Positions 9,615 through 23,082 of a stretch of 64,000 nucleotides of DNA are shown here, in pieces. Source of the DNA: Filosporella fistucella (taxonomy: Eukaryota > Ascomycota > Leotiomycetes > Helotiales); the NCBI GenBank assembly GCA_030077755.1, contig JAQJZZ010000010.1:558001-622000 (forward strand), read 5' to 3'. Made by a program: the position numbers and the translations under genes. The notes under the pieces are model-generated. The model did no database searches and was not told where the DNA came from. It saw only the letters and a list, made by a program, of their open reading frames with translations. Position 1 is the stretch's first letter; each line of letters starts with the position of its first letter.

Positions 9615-11177
9615 TTTGACTGCGACTTGGAGCTTACCTAGAATAGGTGGTGTCTCTGGTGTTCAGGTATTTATCTAGTGTAGAGATCACAGTCCTCGAG
9701 AAGGGGCTGTTAATTTGATTGATGAATTGGCTCGATTTCGCGCCTGTTTGAGAAGCCTTCACCTTCGGTATGCACAGGACAGGTTACAGTATGATCAAGG
9801 CGGCAGCACTCCCCTGTCGGACCGCTTGCCTCGTTTATATCTCACTGCCTTATGTGGCAGAAAACAGAGCAAAATATAAAATCTTCAACAAAAATGAATT
9901 AATCTAGCCAAACCTTTGTAGACCTCGCTTTAGCATAGCTACCGTGCGAAAGTACGTCTTCTAACTTAGATCTTGTATAAGCTACAATGTGTGAGAAAAT
10001 TTTGTCATTCGAAAATGACACGCTGTCCAAAGCTTCAATCTCCAACTCGATTTCTGGTACTTGATTGTGGAAAACTTGGAAATCATCCGCGCTGTTCTCT
10101 GACTTATATCTCTAGATATGAAGTCACACCACCCGTCATGTTGAGCTAGGACCCGCTCGTATCTCGCAAGATTTATATCAACTCTCCACCCTTATCTTGG
10201 TGCAAACCACAACCCACCTAAGCATCTCCGCTTCCTCCTCTGGCACAAAATCCGTAGCAAAAGCTTGCAATGGTAACTACTATTTCCTTACGAGGCTTGC
10301 ACTTGGCTTTCACCTCTTTGCGCAAGGCTCGCTCTCCAGCCAAGAGGATAAGGTCGTAGCCATGACTCCTTGATATCGTCGCGAGAAGTTCTCGAACATC
10401 ATGGTCGCGAGGTGTATTATACATAGTTGAACTTAATATTTTCCTTATCCAATTGTTCCTCGATCTATATGAGCCTCCGCATCAGATCAACCTTCTCAAG
10501 CTTTTTGTTCGTCTCTGAATCGAATGTGGTGCAACACGTCATGCACGATTTTGTCATCGGCGAAAGATGCCGAGCCCAAGAGCCAAGACAAAACGGCCAA
10601 GAGCTTGGTGACCCAGACGAGGCAGTTAGGTGGGCGCCAGGAAATTGCCAAGAGTCACCTGACGCGTCCAGAAATGTTCCCGATGAGGAAATGGACCAAT
10701 GACAAGACTTCCCTCTTCCGGTCTTTACCCGTTTTGCCCCGCCCGCTCGCGTCTTATCTCGTTTCCTCTCCGCACTTGCCTCCGAGCCAAGGAATTCCTC
10801 TGCTCCGCCCTCTTTTTCCGCCCGCTAACGCCGTTGAGCAGTGGCCAAGACCTTCTTCGAGAAATTCTAGGTGCAGCACCAAGGCTTAGCCTCTTGTCTG
10901 TACCAACAATTATCATCACTTATTGGCAGAGATGCCATCATAAGAGACTGATAATACTTGGCAATCCTGAAGACGGCGGGGTCCCATATCTCACGCCATT
11001 GTAGATGGGTGACAATGTCCGGATATATAGGAAGAGGTTTTCCCTATGGTATTCTTTTCTTCAAAAACCAAAACCAATTTATGTTGTACCATTTTATGAC
11101 ATTCCCTACTATTCCCTTGACTAGGAATAGAACCATTTACATTGTCTAAATACTCATAATTTTTCAAGTCCATCAAG
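9615..11177. other. Intergenic region upstream of the ENA-type ATPase
   Basis: About 1.56 kb between the MBL-RRM gene and the ATPase, which point away from each other. ORFs of 60-120 codons at 10218-11004 have no family resemblance and overlap on both strands. An ATATATAG element at 11023-11030, about 150 bp before the ATPase ATG, could be its TATA box. A long regulatory region suits a salt/pH-responsive gene (inference). Confidence 0.45.
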
Positions 11178-14100
11178 ATGGCACCCCCAAGCAAACAAGT
11201 CACGGTCACAGATAAGCACGCTTTTCTGTTGTCCGTCGAAGATGTGGTCAAGCAATTGAACACCAATCTCGAGTCTGGCCTTAGTGCCCGACAAGTATCA
11301 GAACTTCAAAAGTCCAACCCTTTGAATGAACTCGAGGGTGGAGGAGGAGTTCCATGGTACAAGATTTTTATCAAGCAATTGACAAATGCTATGATTTTGG
11401 TGAGTAGACTTTCTCGTGATATTGGAGATGTGGCTAATTGAGTAGGTCTTGGTATTCGCCATGGGTCTTAGTTTCGGTGTTGGTGATTTTATCGAAGGTG
11501 GAGTTCTCGCAGCTGTCATTGTTCTCAACGTCTCGATTGGTTTCTTCCAAGAGTTCCAAGCCGAGAAGAAGATGGATTCCTTGCGAGCTCTTTCATCGCC
11601 CAGTGCCGCCGTTTTACGAGATGGTAAAATCGATGTCATTCCAAGGTAAGGCTCAAAACTCAACCTTGATTTCTGAACTAACATTCTGCAGCGCGGAAGT
11701 TGTGCCTGGAGACGTTATTGTTATAAAGACAGGCGACACAGTGCCTGCCGATATCCGAATCTTCGAAGCTATGAACCTCAACTGTGACGAGAAATCGTTG
11801 ACAGGTGAGGCTGAACCCGTCGAGAAACGAATCGGCCATGATATCATGGTTCCAGGAACAGATAAGCTTGCAACAGAAGAAGGTGACGTTGGTGTCGGTG
11901 ATCGATTCAATGTTGCTTACGCTACAACAACTGTCACCAAAGGTCGTGGTCGTGGTATTGCTATCTTCACTGGTATGTCCACTGAAGTTGGCAAGATCGC
12001 AGCATCAACCACCAAGAAGAGTCGCAAAGCTGGTCGATCGATGAACTATAAGAAGTATGGAAAGGTTCAACCCGTCAAAGGCGGAGCTCGTCGTGTTTAC
12101 GATTTCGTTGGAAAGTTCTTGGGTCTTACTGAAGGCACACCTCTTCAACGAAAGCTTTCAAAGCTTGCATACACTCTTTTTGGTTGCGCCATTTTGCTTG
12201 CAATCATTGTGTTTGGTGTCAACAAATTCAACGTTACAGACGAGGTTGCCATTTATGCCATCTCGACTGGTATTGCCATTATTCCTGAATCACTTATTGC
12301 GTAAGTGCACCATTTATCACAATTTAATTTCTTACTAACATTTATAGTGTCTTGACTATCACTATGGTCGTCGGAATGACTGTCATGCGAAAAGCCAATG
12401 TCGTCATTCGAGATCTCTCAGCTCTTGAAGCCCTTGGAGGCGTCACCAATATCTGTTCCGACAAGACTGGCACCCTTACCCAAGGAGCCATGATCGTCAA
12501 GAAGATCTGGCTTCCAAAGGTCGGTGTCTACACAGTCAACAACTCGATGAACCCCAGCGATCCTACACAAGGAGACGTCACTGTCGGCCCAGAACCAAAA
12601 CTTCCAGTCAACAAACCGACAGAGGAGAAGACAGACTACGATCAGGAACGAAGTGCAGCTGCACTTAAATTTGATATTCCCGCCGAGAAGTTGGCGAAAG
12701 ACCAACTCAAGTCCAAGGATCCCGATCAGCAGGAGGCTACCATGACTCCCGAGCTTGAAGCCTTACTTCTTCCAACCGCTCTCTGCAACTTGGCCACCGT
12801 CAATCATGAATTGGTCGAAGGCCAGCAGGACAAGAAATGGCAAACCACCGGTGAACCAACCGAGATCGCTCTTCAGGTCTTTGCACATCGCTTCGATTCC
12901 GGCAAGAAGAAGCTCGAGTCAGCAGGCTGGAAGCAGATTGCCGAATTCCCATTTGATAGCAGCATCAAACGTATGTCTGTTGTCTACACCTCGCCTTCCG
13001 ATGGAAAGACACTTGTCTTCACCAAAGGTGCTGTTGAACGTATTCTCGATTTCTGTACCTCCATTGGAAATGCAGCCAACAATGAACCATTTACCGAAGA
13101 GTTGAAGACAAAGGTCCTCGCTCAAATGGATCATCTCGCTGGCCAAGGACAACGTGTACTTGCTATTGCATCCAGAGAGTGGTCTGGTGATTATTCAGAT
13201 CCACAATCAGGCAAGGATGACGAGCGTCGAAAGGAAGTTGAGAGCGATCTCACTCTTATCGGACTCGTTGGTATCTATGACCCTCCTCGTGATGAGACCA
13301 AAGACGCCGTGCGAGAATGTTCGGAAGCTGGTATCAAAGTCCACATGCTCACTGTAAGCCTTATCATATGTCCTAATATCTCATTTCTAACGCAGAACAG
13401 GGTGATCATCCCGCAACCGCCACAGCTATCGCGAAAGAAATCGGAATTGTCCCTCGCAACCTATCTGTTCTGCCTGCAGATGTCTCCGCATCTATCATTC
13501 AGAAGGCGACAGACTTCGACAAGATGACCGACGCAGAGATCGATGCCATGCCTGAACTCCCACTCGTTATCGCCCGTTGCGCACCCGACACCAAAACACG
13601 TATGATTGAAGCTCTCCGTCGTCGTGGCAAGTTCATGGCCATGACCGGTGATGGTGTCAATGACGCACCTTCTCTCTCCTCCGCAGATGTCGGTATTGCA
13701 ATGGGTCTCGCCGGCTCAGACGTCGCAAAGGGTGCTGCAAAGATTGTGCTCACAGACGACAAGTTCAATTCAATTGTGTCTGCTATCAGAGAAGGACGAA
13801 GAATGTTCGACAACATTCAAAAATTCATCATGCATCTCCTCACCTCCAACGTCGGGGAAGTCATCCTCTTGATTGCCGGTCTCGGTTTCCAGGACATCAA
13901 CAATCAATCCGTGTTCCCTCTCTCACCTCTCCAAATCCTCTGGATCAACATGCTTACCTCCTCATTCCCAGCCTTCGGTCTCGGTAGAGAAAAAGCTAGC
14001 TCGGATATCATGCGCAGACCACCTCATAACATCAAATACGGAGTCTTCACTCCCCAGATCATGGTCGATATGATGGTCTACGGTCTCATCATGGGAACCT

Positions 14101-14792
14101 GTACTCTCCTCACCTTCGTAATTATCATCTACGGTGTCTACGAAGGTCGCCTCGGCCGCGATTGCAACAAGTCGTATAACAACAACAACTATCTCGAGTC
14201 CTGCGAGCCTGTCTTCCGTGCCCGTGCCGCCGTCTTCGCAGAGCTAACTTGGTTGATTCTCATCTCAGCCTGGGAATTCAAGTCTATCCGCCGCTCCATG
14301 TTCCGTCTCGAACCAGAATCCACATCCCGCTTCCCCTTCTTCAAGGATGTCTACGAGAACAGATTCCTTTTCTGGTCCGTCATAATCGGTGCTCTATCCG
14401 TGTTCCCAGCTGTATATATCCCATACCTCAATACCCGCGTCTTCAAACACACAGGTATTACCTGGGAGTGGGCTCTCAGCGTCGGGGCCATCTTTGTCTT
14501 TGTCCTTGGTATTGAAGCCTGGAAAGCTGTTAAGCGTCATTTCGGCCTGTTTGAGGGTGCAGAGAGAGATCATGAAGAGAGTAGAAGAGGAAAGCTTGGA
14601 CTTAGACAGGGCTTCTTTACTATGGCTAAGTCGAGAACAAGTTCAGTCAGGAGCTTGAGTCGTAGAGGGACGAGTCAGAGTTTTGACGCGAAAGAAAAAT
14701 TGGGAGAGATGGGTGGTTTGAGCAGTGCTCCTACGACGAGGAGTCTGGTTAGTAAAGATGCGCGAAAGAGGGATGGGGGAGAAATGGTGTAG
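11178..14792 (+). CDS. ENA: P-type ATPase, fungal type IID (ENA) Na+/K+ efflux pump
   Basis: Five exons: 11178-11399, 11446-11645, 11692-12300, 12348-13353 and 13401-14792. Introns are 46-47 bp and all phases match, giving about 1142 residues. P-ATPase landmarks in order: N-terminal cation-ATPase domain, actuator motif SLTGEAEP, membrane motif IIPESLIA, phosphorylation site CSDKTGTLTQG, nucleotide-binding FPFDSSIKRM and KGAVERIL, hinge TGDGVNDAPSL, and a C-terminal membrane bundle. IIPESL, the sequence after DKTGT and the N-domain insert are like fungal ENA pumps, which expel Na+ or K+ across the plasma membrane under salt or alkaline stress. The C-terminal tail (last ~80 residues) is Ser/Arg/Lys-rich and cytosolic, a plausible phosphorylation target. 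Na+ versus K+ preference cannot be told from sequence alone. Confidence 0.92.
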
Positions 14793-15854
14793 ATACCATA
14801 TTACTTGATTCCAATTCTATGATAAGTCTTCAAGGAAGGGTTTTGGAGTTGGTGGTCATACTTGTATTTCCTTTTGCTTAATACCATTATTTTAAACATG
14901 TTTATGGCTTAAGGTTGTGCTTAGAAAATATAGTTGAAAATCTTAGACTACATCTTAAATCTTGATCATCTCCCCTCTTGTCCCCTATGTCCAGGTCTTC
15001 CGCAACTGTATAGGGTGTATTCACTGTATTTAACATCTTCAGTTTCTCTGCTATATCCACCCCAATTTATGAATAGCTTGATATAATTCTTGATATGAAC
15101 CTTACCACCTTTTCCATCACACACACCTACTGCTTCCTCACAATTCTTCTTCCACACACTTGCGCTTGCAGCGGGCGCCCCTAGTGTGCCGTCTGATGCG
15201 GAGCCGAGCTTAAATTTCAGATCAGTAATCCGAACGAACATTATGATTAGTTTTCCCCAAAAGGAATAGTAGGCGATCATTATTGATGTATCATTGGTTT
15301 GAAGTGCATGCCAATGCCACGGATTTTACGTGCAGCTTTGTTGGATGGAGGTGTATTGGGGGGCAGATAGTTATTACCGGTTCCTGGCCGAGGATGAGGG
15401 GTCTTGGATATTTTGAGGCTTGGTTGAATGGATGTTTAAAGATTATCACATCATTAATTGCTTTTTGTTCTTCTGTACTTGAGTTTGCAAATGCATAATC
15501 GAACTGACCTCCACTTGCTTTCATGACTTGAAGCAGTTCCTCTTACAATTTCCGCCGCGAAAGATCCAAACGGAGCTTAGATCATTTCCATCAACTTCAA
15601 ATCATCTGATTACTATCCAGTTTCAGGGCTCTAATTAGTGATTTTAGGCCGAGATAATATAATAATCTGAAGGGCGTCGTCAAGGTTCCGCAACATAGTA
15701 TTTCTTACGCAATTGTTTTCTGCACTTTGAAATCAAATCTTCGTTTTTCTGCCAACATTCTCAATATTTCGCCTTTGTCTTTGGTGCAAGTTATAAAGAA
15801 GCTCTATATACACCTACGATTTGACGAAACTGTCAAAAGTGGTGTATTACAAAG
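14793..15854. other. Intergenic region between ENA ATPase and MFS transporter
   Basis: About 1.06 kb. Two ORFs of 70-100 codons (around 14966-15524) look random. TTATAAAG at 15791-15798 and TATATA at 15805-15810 lie just before the transporter ATG and may be its core promoter. Confidence 0.45.
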
Positions 15855-17705
15855 ATGTCAACACCAGCGCTTCAAAGGACGGGGGAAAGAGCTCAGAACG
15901 GAAGGACGATTGAAGATTCAGAGAAGGAAATAGCAGATTCGGGCAACGAATCACAAGATATTGAACAAGCGCAACCAAGTCCCTCCCCTCTTATGCTCGA
16001 TTGGAATGGACCAGACGATCCAGATAATCCTTGGAACTGGTCATGGAGGAAAAGATATTACCACTTGATACCACCGGCAATAATCTCTTTTACTGCGTAT
16101 GTCCATTCTGGATTCGACAGCTTGACTACATTATTTAAGAGGAAAGCAATGCTGACGAAGAAACAGAACAGTAGACTCCTCAATCTACACACCTGCTTAC
16201 CCAACCCTAATGCAAGACTGGAACGTCTCATCCACTGTTGCCCTCCTCCCTTTGACATTCTACGTCCTAGCTCTGGGTTTCGGGCCTCTCATCGCAGCAC
16301 CAATGTCAGAAACATATGGTAGACATATCGTGTATCTCTTATCTACGCCCGTTGCTGCCCTCTTTACACTTGGAGCAGGCTATTCACAAAACATATGGAC
16401 ATTATGTATCCTCCGATTCTTTGCCGGACTGGCGTTTAGTCCAGCATTGAGTATCGGCGCTGGGAGTATCGCGGATGTGTTTCGACCGCAGCATAGAGCT
16501 ATTCCTTCAGCGGTGTATATTTTAAGTCCGTTCCTGGGTCCTGCTTTGGGGTATGTCAATTTCTTCTTTTTTTTCGCTCACTTGTCCACTACAACTATTT
16601 AAGGCACGAAAACCAATCTAATACTACCTAGCCCAGTCCTAGGTTCCTTTCTCGTCGTCCGCAAAAACTGGCGCTGGATACAATGGACCATAATCTTCCT
16701 CGCCATCTTCTCCTTCATCCTCACAGCTCTCCAACGAGAAACCTATAAAAGGACCATCCTCTCCCGCCGCGCAAAATCCTCGTTCAAATCCAACAGCACA
16801 ACCCATGCTTCACCCATCCCACCTCCTCGCCCCTCCCTCAAAACCCTCCTCACAATCACCCTCCTCCGTCCCCTCCACATGCTCCTCACCGAACCCATCG
16901 TTTCTTTCCTCTCCATCTACGTATCCTTCAATTTCAGTGTTCTCTTCGCCTTCTTCGCCGGTTTCCCTTATGTTTTCAAATCTGTGTATGATTTCTCGAC
17001 CGAGGAAAACGGGCTCGTGTTTTTGAGTATAGGTGTTGGATGTGTTTTGGCTGTGCCGACTGTGATAGGGTGCGACTATTGGGTTTATCAGCCTAGATTT
17101 AGGAATTCGAGAGAGAGGATGGAGAGTGGTGAGGGAGGAGGGAACGTGGAGCCCGAGTATAGACTTTGGCCAGCTATGTTGGGGAGTGTTGGGTTGCCGG
17201 TGGGATTATTTGTAAGTCTTCTTTGCCTGTCTCATCTCCTCTCGAGCACGGATTTCTTGGATTTTTGCTGATATCTACAGTGGTTTGCATGGACTGCTAG
17301 ATCTTCCGTCTCGTGGGCGAGTCCTGTAGTAGCAGCAATTCCCTTCGCCTGGGGAAATTTGAGTATCTTCATCGGTACGTCTGTTTATTGAATTCCCTCT
17401 TCTGCTCTACTTCCATGAAACTAGAACCACAATCTGATATCTCAATAGCAGCGGCATCGTACTTAATAGACACCTACCAAGCTCTCAATGGGGCTTCAGC
17501 TATCGCTGCCAACGGTCTTCTCCGCTATACTCTGGGCGCCGTCTTTCCTCTTTTCACGCTCCAGATGTATAGTGGAATGGGTATCGCATGGGCTACCAGT
17601 CTGTTGGGGATTGTAACAGTGGCTTTGATGCCTATTCCTTGGGTTCTGTATAAATATGGTAGCAGAATTAGAAGGAGGAGTGCGTATGAGACTTTGAAGG
17701 TATAA
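15855..17705 (+). CDS. MFS transporter, DHA1-like drug/polyamine exporter
   Basis: Five exons: 15855-16096, 16167-16550, 16632-17211, 17281-17374 and 17449-17705, all in matching phase, about 518 residues. A polar acidic N-terminus (1-60) ends in the family's typical DDPDNPWNWSWRKR. Helices follow: TVDSSIYTPAYP in helix 1, the motif-A region APMSETYGRH between helices 2 and 3, LRFFAGLAFSPALSIGAGSI, and a second six-helix half ending in AASYLIDTYQ and NGLLRYTLGAVFPLFTLQMY. Members export drugs, polyamines or metabolites by proton antiport at the plasma membrane. Substrate cannot be assigned. A Zn2Cys6 regulator lies 490 bp downstream on the same strand and could control it, though nothing here proves that. 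Confidence 0.88.
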
Positions 17706-18194
17706 GTTGGTGTGATTTCGAAGCGAGATAGGGGGCGGGGTAAGTGGCAGGCACGAGAATTGATTTTCTCAAGGGCCAACCTGATGAAACAGTTTTTGAG
17801 TAGATTTATAGATACCAAGATAAATTTTCTCTTTGCTTCTTCGGAAAGTGCCTCGTGATGGCGAGAAATTGAAAGGATTTTATAGGCAAGACTTGAGTCA
17901 CTTGATTTCTCAAAGGAATATTGGAGTTTGATATGGCCATAGTATGTATTCCAACGTAGGAGCAGAACGACTATCCCCCGATGAATTTTTCAAGAATCTA
18001 TAAAGATATCATCATTCAAACTGTTTCTGAGCTCCCCTGACATCCCTCGCTTGCAACGGAACTTTCACCAAATTCCGGGGTGCCGTATTAGTCAGCCATC
18101 ATTCCATAAACAATAATCAAAGGCATGAGATCTGACGGGAACTCGCAAATATATATCTCTTCCGTGCCTCTCATCAGGCCTTTCAATCACAAGT
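17706..18194. other. Intergenic region between transporter and regulator
   Basis: 489 bp holding the transporter 3' UTR and the promoter of the Zn2Cys6 regulator. No coding signal seen. Confidence 0.5.
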
Positions 18195-20296
18195 ATGGCT
18201 GATACATCATCTCCTAGCTCGCGGCTCGGGAAACCACGTAGCTCCCGAGCTTGCACCCATTGCAAGCATGCCAAGACGAAATGCATCAAGTCAGGAAGTG
18301 AAAATTCTTGTGATCGGTATGTATAATACTTTGCTCTTTGAAGATGAGGTTATTGATCGGTAGCATAGATGTCTGCATTTCACATTAGAATGTATGCCAC
18401 CGGCGCCAGTTATCAGGAGGAAGAGACAACCGAAACCTTCGTAAGTAGTCCTATCATCAGAACAGGAATCACTAACCATTACTATTTCCAGCCGCGTCGA
18501 GGAATTAGAACAGAAACTAGATAACATCGTAGCTCTACTTACCAATTCCGAGACTCAACCCCAGATTGCTGTCAGAGATCAAGTAATGACTCTCTGGCCC
18601 ACTACTTCAGATGCAACAGGCCTCAGCGAACAAGAACTAGAATCGCCAGAAAGTGGGCTATTTGGGACAAATTCATCGTTCGTCGAAACTCAGTCACAAG
18701 AGGAGTTCCCACTGCTTCCCGATCCAGCACAAATCCCAGATCGAATCGATGTCTCCACCCGTTTAAGAAGTACTTTTCGCCCACCTCAAGAGGATTGCGA
18801 TGCCATACTCTTCCGTTTCGGAGCGGAGATGACGACCCATTTTCCATTTGTTGTACTTCCTCCAATGATAACAGCCAAACAACTTCAAGATGAGAAACCA
18901 TTTCTCTTCAGGGCAATCGTACTCGCCGCCTCGAAACAGGATGAGGAGGCACAAACAGAAGCTCGAGTTGAGATTTTAGAGTACCTAGCTGAACATCTAC
19001 TTCTGCGGGGAGAGAAGACGCTTGATCTTCTCCAGGGTCTTCTTATTTTCATGGCGTGGTGAGTAGCAGACCGCATCCAAACTCGGAATTATCAGCTAAA
19101 CAAAGTGGCAACGCGTCTAGGAACATTGGTCGGAATTATCAGTTCCACACAAATGCCCAAAGATCCGTCTTACTCCAAATGGCCGTAGCTCTGGTTGGAG
19201 AACTGGGTCTCGACAGGATTCCACGACGACAAGGATATCCTCAGACCTCGCTCGTAGATGTGGTGGAGCCGAAAGGATATGTGCCCCACCATAAGACGAA
19301 ATGCCACACATCAGATGAGATGAGGGCAGTTGCCGGATGTTTCTATTTGACTTCCGTGTATGGCTCTTCAAATATCATCCAGAATTGCTGCTGACAATCC
19401 TAGACTGTACCAATGCTACAAGAAATCGATAGCGATGAAATATACTCCATACCTCGAGCACTGCTGCAAGACACTCGATGCAGCTGCTGAATATCCGACA
19501 GATATCCTCGTGACGCATCTTGTCAGGATACAAGCCATATATAACAGAGCTGCTGATGCGTTGATATTCACCGACTTTAACCCTGCCTCATCACATACAC
19601 TTGTTGAGATGCTTCTCAAGTCCTCCCAAAATGAAATTCGACAGTATCGAAGCAGCCTCCCCACCGAATCACAGTACCAGCGTAAGTTCCTGCATCCAAA
19701 TATGAGATCATCTGAACTAAAATCTAGAAGATCTTCTCTTACATTCATATTGCATCGAACTCACCCTTCTAGAGACAGGCGTTTACGAAACCCCAGAACC
19801 AGGTGCCAGCGGCCAAAATCTGCGACAAGCTGAGCGACTTCTCGATTGTCTGCTCGCCGCCAAAGCATTCTTCGACGCCTGGTTCCACATTCCAGTTTCC
19901 TCATACGGCAGCTACCCCATCGTAGTCTGGGCACAAATCGCCAATACCACCGTTATAGCCTCCAGACTCCTCTTATTCGAAAGCTCGAATTGGGATCTGA
20001 AGCACGCGCGCCATATTTTGGATTTCCCTGAGACACTGGGGAGGGTTGCTCAAAAAGTGGAAGAGATATCGTTGAGTCGTTCGAAAGAAGATGCGGAACA
20101 TGTGTTACAGCGATACGCGCAGCGAGTTAGATGGGTAAAGGGCTGGTTTGAAGCACGGCTAGCCGAGAAAGCGGTGCCATTATCTCAGACACAAGTGATG
20201 GTTCCAACGATGGGGAATTTGTCGCTAGATGATGTGTTTTGGCAGGAGTTTATGGAAGAATGGAGCAGTATGCCGGGATTGGAAACAACCTTTTGA
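18195..20296 (+). CDS. Zn2Cys6 fungal transcription factor
   Basis: Six exons: 18195-18316, 18369-18440, 18492-19058, 19121-19357, 19404-19681 and 19728-20296, about 614 residues. The binuclear zinc cluster is complete: cysteines at 20, 23, 30, 39, 42 and 49, with spacing C-x2-C-x6-C-x8-C-x2-C-x6-C. A basic linker (RRKRQPKP) and a short coiled coil (RVEELEQKLDNIVALL) follow, as in dimeric members. The middle shows the fungal-specific regulatory domain (LLQMAVALVGELGLDR, then CFYLTSV). The protein acts in the nucleus as a DNA-binding regulator. Its neighbour upstream is an MFS exporter. The acceptor of intron 3 is the least certain junction. Target genes are unknown. Confidence 0.88.
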
Positions 20297-20830
20297 TAAG
20301 GATATATGTTGCTGGAGAAAACGTTGAGGAGTGAAGAAAAACAAAGATAGAATAGAACGTAGATACAGCGGGCACTTGCCAAAACTAAAGCCTGGTCATA
20401 ATAGATAAGGACGTTGTAAATGAAGCTACCGAGTTTGATGATTTGGAAGCTAGCCAACCACACTCCCTACTTATCATGAATTATGAGACATCGAATGCTG
20501 AAATTGGGCATTTGTCTAGACCTATGTTCTGCCAAATATAGTTCAACTGCATCAAGCATTATTCATGAAAGTCTGTACTACTTCAGCTCATATCCAGATA
20601 CTCCTGGTTTGAGGTTACAATTTGTACAATATCACCTATCACCAGAAAGACAAAATGCCCCTTCCTGAACACCGTTGCTTGCGTGAAAGTCGTTTCTGCC
20701 TCCAATCCGTACCACCTGGTATCCCACGCTCGAAAATGCAACAAAAATAAGTCGGTCAATTATCTCCTCAGAATGACAAGATAGGCTGCTGGTCCATCCG
20801 AAAGACTTCAGAGGTCGTATTTCTTTGTTT
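20297..20830. other. Convergent 3' region between regulator and DSN1
   Basis: 534 bp where two genes converge. It holds their 3' UTRs. Nothing else seen. Confidence 0.5.
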
Positions 20831-22419
20831 TTACCTTCCAGTATTTGACTCTGGTAAGATTCGACTCAAGCTTCGGAGGACTTCTTGCATAGGCACATCT
20901 CTCGTTCCAATCTCTTCCTTTTCTCTTCGATCTCGCTCTTCCAACCGTACAGCACTCAAGGCTAGTATTTTGTCCGCAACCCTCCCCACAGTTTCTTGAT
21001 ATTGTTCCAGTTTGTGTACACCATCAGCAAATTGATCCACCTTGAACTCCAGACCGGATTGTAATGTTCGTAAACGTTCCGAAGTCTGTTTCTGAAGATC
21101 GGCTGCGGAAGTTGACGAGACTTCTGCTAGTATCGCGGCCTGCTCGGGATCTAGGAACGAAGAGTCTATAGCCGAAGCACTGAGCTCTGCTGGATCATTC
21201 GGGAAAAGTGGTGGGAGTGGTTTCTGTTGTTTCGCTAATCGTTTCCATTGATCTCGTTCTTCCCGCAATCTAGAATGGGTTAGCATTTTCTCTCTGGGAA
21301 TCTCACAAGATTCTACCTACAGTCTTAATCTAGCTTCTAATCCACCAAGGTTTTCTTCCAGGTCGATATTTCGTGGATTCGGTTTCTTAACAATTTTGGT
21401 TGGGGCAGATTCTTCTCGATTGAACCAATCCGAAAATTCAGATTTGTTTGCGAAATCTTTCAACAGAGATTCCTTCACCATTTGAGCTACCAAAAGTCAG
21501 TAACCGCTTAGGAAAGTATTTCCGTACTTTTTTACCTGCGTGTTTTGCGCCACTTTCAGAATCTCCATGAGATGGCTTCTCCCCCATACACCGCTCCCCG
21601 GTCCAAGTGAGAAGTTGCCTCATTCTCCTCGGCTCACTGAGACCATCTGCCTCGATATGTTTGTAAAAGTCCGATGTTTCCACCTCGCGATGAGGAATCG
21701 CGCTATGCCCATTTTCTATCAAAGAACTCGCCCTCCTCCCACGCAGACCAAGACTGCTTCTCCGGGCCCCGTTCCCTCCCTTCTTTCTCAGTTCTTTGTT
21801 GCGATTTATTACTGGGGTATCGCTGAACGGAAGTGAGATAATTGTCGAATGGCCGCTATTTGGTAATGCCGACTCGTTCGACTGCTCTGCAACGCTAGCT
21901 CCAACCAAATCTATTCGGTCATCGTCCACTGCTGCCTCTGTTCGAATGGCCTTGCTTTCTCCCGCTTGGTTCTTGCCAATGGAAGAACGCGTATTCTTCC
22001 TTCTCTTCGGTATACTAATGGTATCATCATCAACTTTCGGTGTAGAAAAACTCATTTTCCTCCCTCTAGGCTTCTTTGCTGTAGATACCTCTTCATGATC
22101 GCGTTCTTTCGGGGCTTCTTTAACTTCCTTCGGCTTCCTAACCTTCTTCGCTGAAGGCGCCGGAGCTGGTGTTGGTACTGGTTCCGGAGGTGCTGGCGCG
22201 GTCTTTGTCCTTTTGGATCCTCGTGTAAACACAAAGTCTCCATCTTCTTCGTCATACGCTAGAATCATGTTAGTATCTGGGCCATCAAAATTTGCTTCGG
22301 CGCAAGCGGCCTCGAATGGAGAGCGTACCAGCAAGCCTCTTGCTTCTTCTTCGTGCTGTAGACTGTTGACTCATGCTCAGAGTTTCTAAAGGAATGCGCG
22401 TTTGTATAATGGTAGTCAT
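20831..22419 (-). CDS. DSN1: Kinetochore protein Dsn1/Mis13 (MIS12 complex subunit)
   Basis: Four exons: 22419-22329, 22258-21536, 21486-21321 and 21269-20831, about 472 residues. The N-terminus MTTIIQTRIPLETLSM leads to RRRSKRLA and an acidic YDEEDGDF stretch. A lysine/serine-rich disordered region follows. Then comes the diagnostic RRSSLGLRGRRASSL segment, which in yeast Dsn1 is the Aurora B/Ipl1-phosphorylated autoinhibitory site, and the conserved helix HIEADGLSEPRRMRQLLTW. The C-terminal half is predicted coiled coil (LREERDQWKRLAKQ, LEFKVDQFADGVHKLEQYQ), matching the part of Dsn1 that packs with Nsl1. The complex links inner kinetochore (CENP-C) to Ndc80. The start was set at the ATG that keeps exon 1 in phase; longer upstream frames lack an ATG. 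Confidence 0.85.
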
Positions 22420-23082
22420 TGATCCCAGTTTCGGCGGCGCATTTGCTCGCGGGGTTTTTGAAATTGGGGCCACTCAAGTCGTGATTTTCGAGTTCCTGCG
22501 CGTTTCGGTATCGACGTTTCGCGTCAATTGGTGCAATATATCCTCTGGGATGTTATAAAAGCGAATTCGATATCGTCGGCAGTAGTGAGTCGTCGGGGCG
22601 TCGTCTTTGATGTCTGGATTAGCGATCGGGGGAAGGAAGCGGGTTGTTGTTTACATTCGTTAGCGCTGCGAATCACGTGTCACAGCCATGCGAAATCCCA
22701 ACAACCACGACTCTTTTCCCTTCAACAACTCGCATTCGACAAAACTATCATATTATGGTGTTGTATCCCCATTGCGGATCCTGTACGCGCAGTTTGGATC
22801 CACGAAGGTCGAGATGTTGTGATCCGCCTCAAATGCTCATATCGCGCGGACAAAACATTACAGGTTAATTTTGAACGCCCAATACAGCAGTTTGACTCTA
22901 CTGCGGATTCTCATCATTTATTATTCAATCCACAATCACTTCGCCTCTCCTCATTAATCTTTTCTGCTATGGAATAGGAATCGGAGCTCAGAGCTCACCA
23001 TGATGGAGCTAGAAATTTATACTATGTTCTCCACCTCTATTTCTATGGAAATCATGACCCTAACAGGCATCTATATAGCGCT
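22420..23082. other. Intergenic region upstream of DSN1
   Basis: 663 bp. An open frame of about 150 codons at 22528-22977 (+) has no usable ATG until its last codons and resembles no family, so I leave it uncalled. It could be an exon of an unrecognised gene. Confidence 0.4.

Noticed and set aside
10524..10889. 121-codon ORF upstream of the ENA ATPase
   Set aside because: Pro/Ser-rich chance frame overlapping others; no splice partner or domain.
14966..15280. 104-codon minus-strand ORF after the ENA gene
   Set aside because: No domain or signal peptide; overlaps other chance frames.
22528..22977. 149-codon plus-strand open frame beside DSN1
   Set aside because: No internal ATG before its last residues and no recognisable domain.
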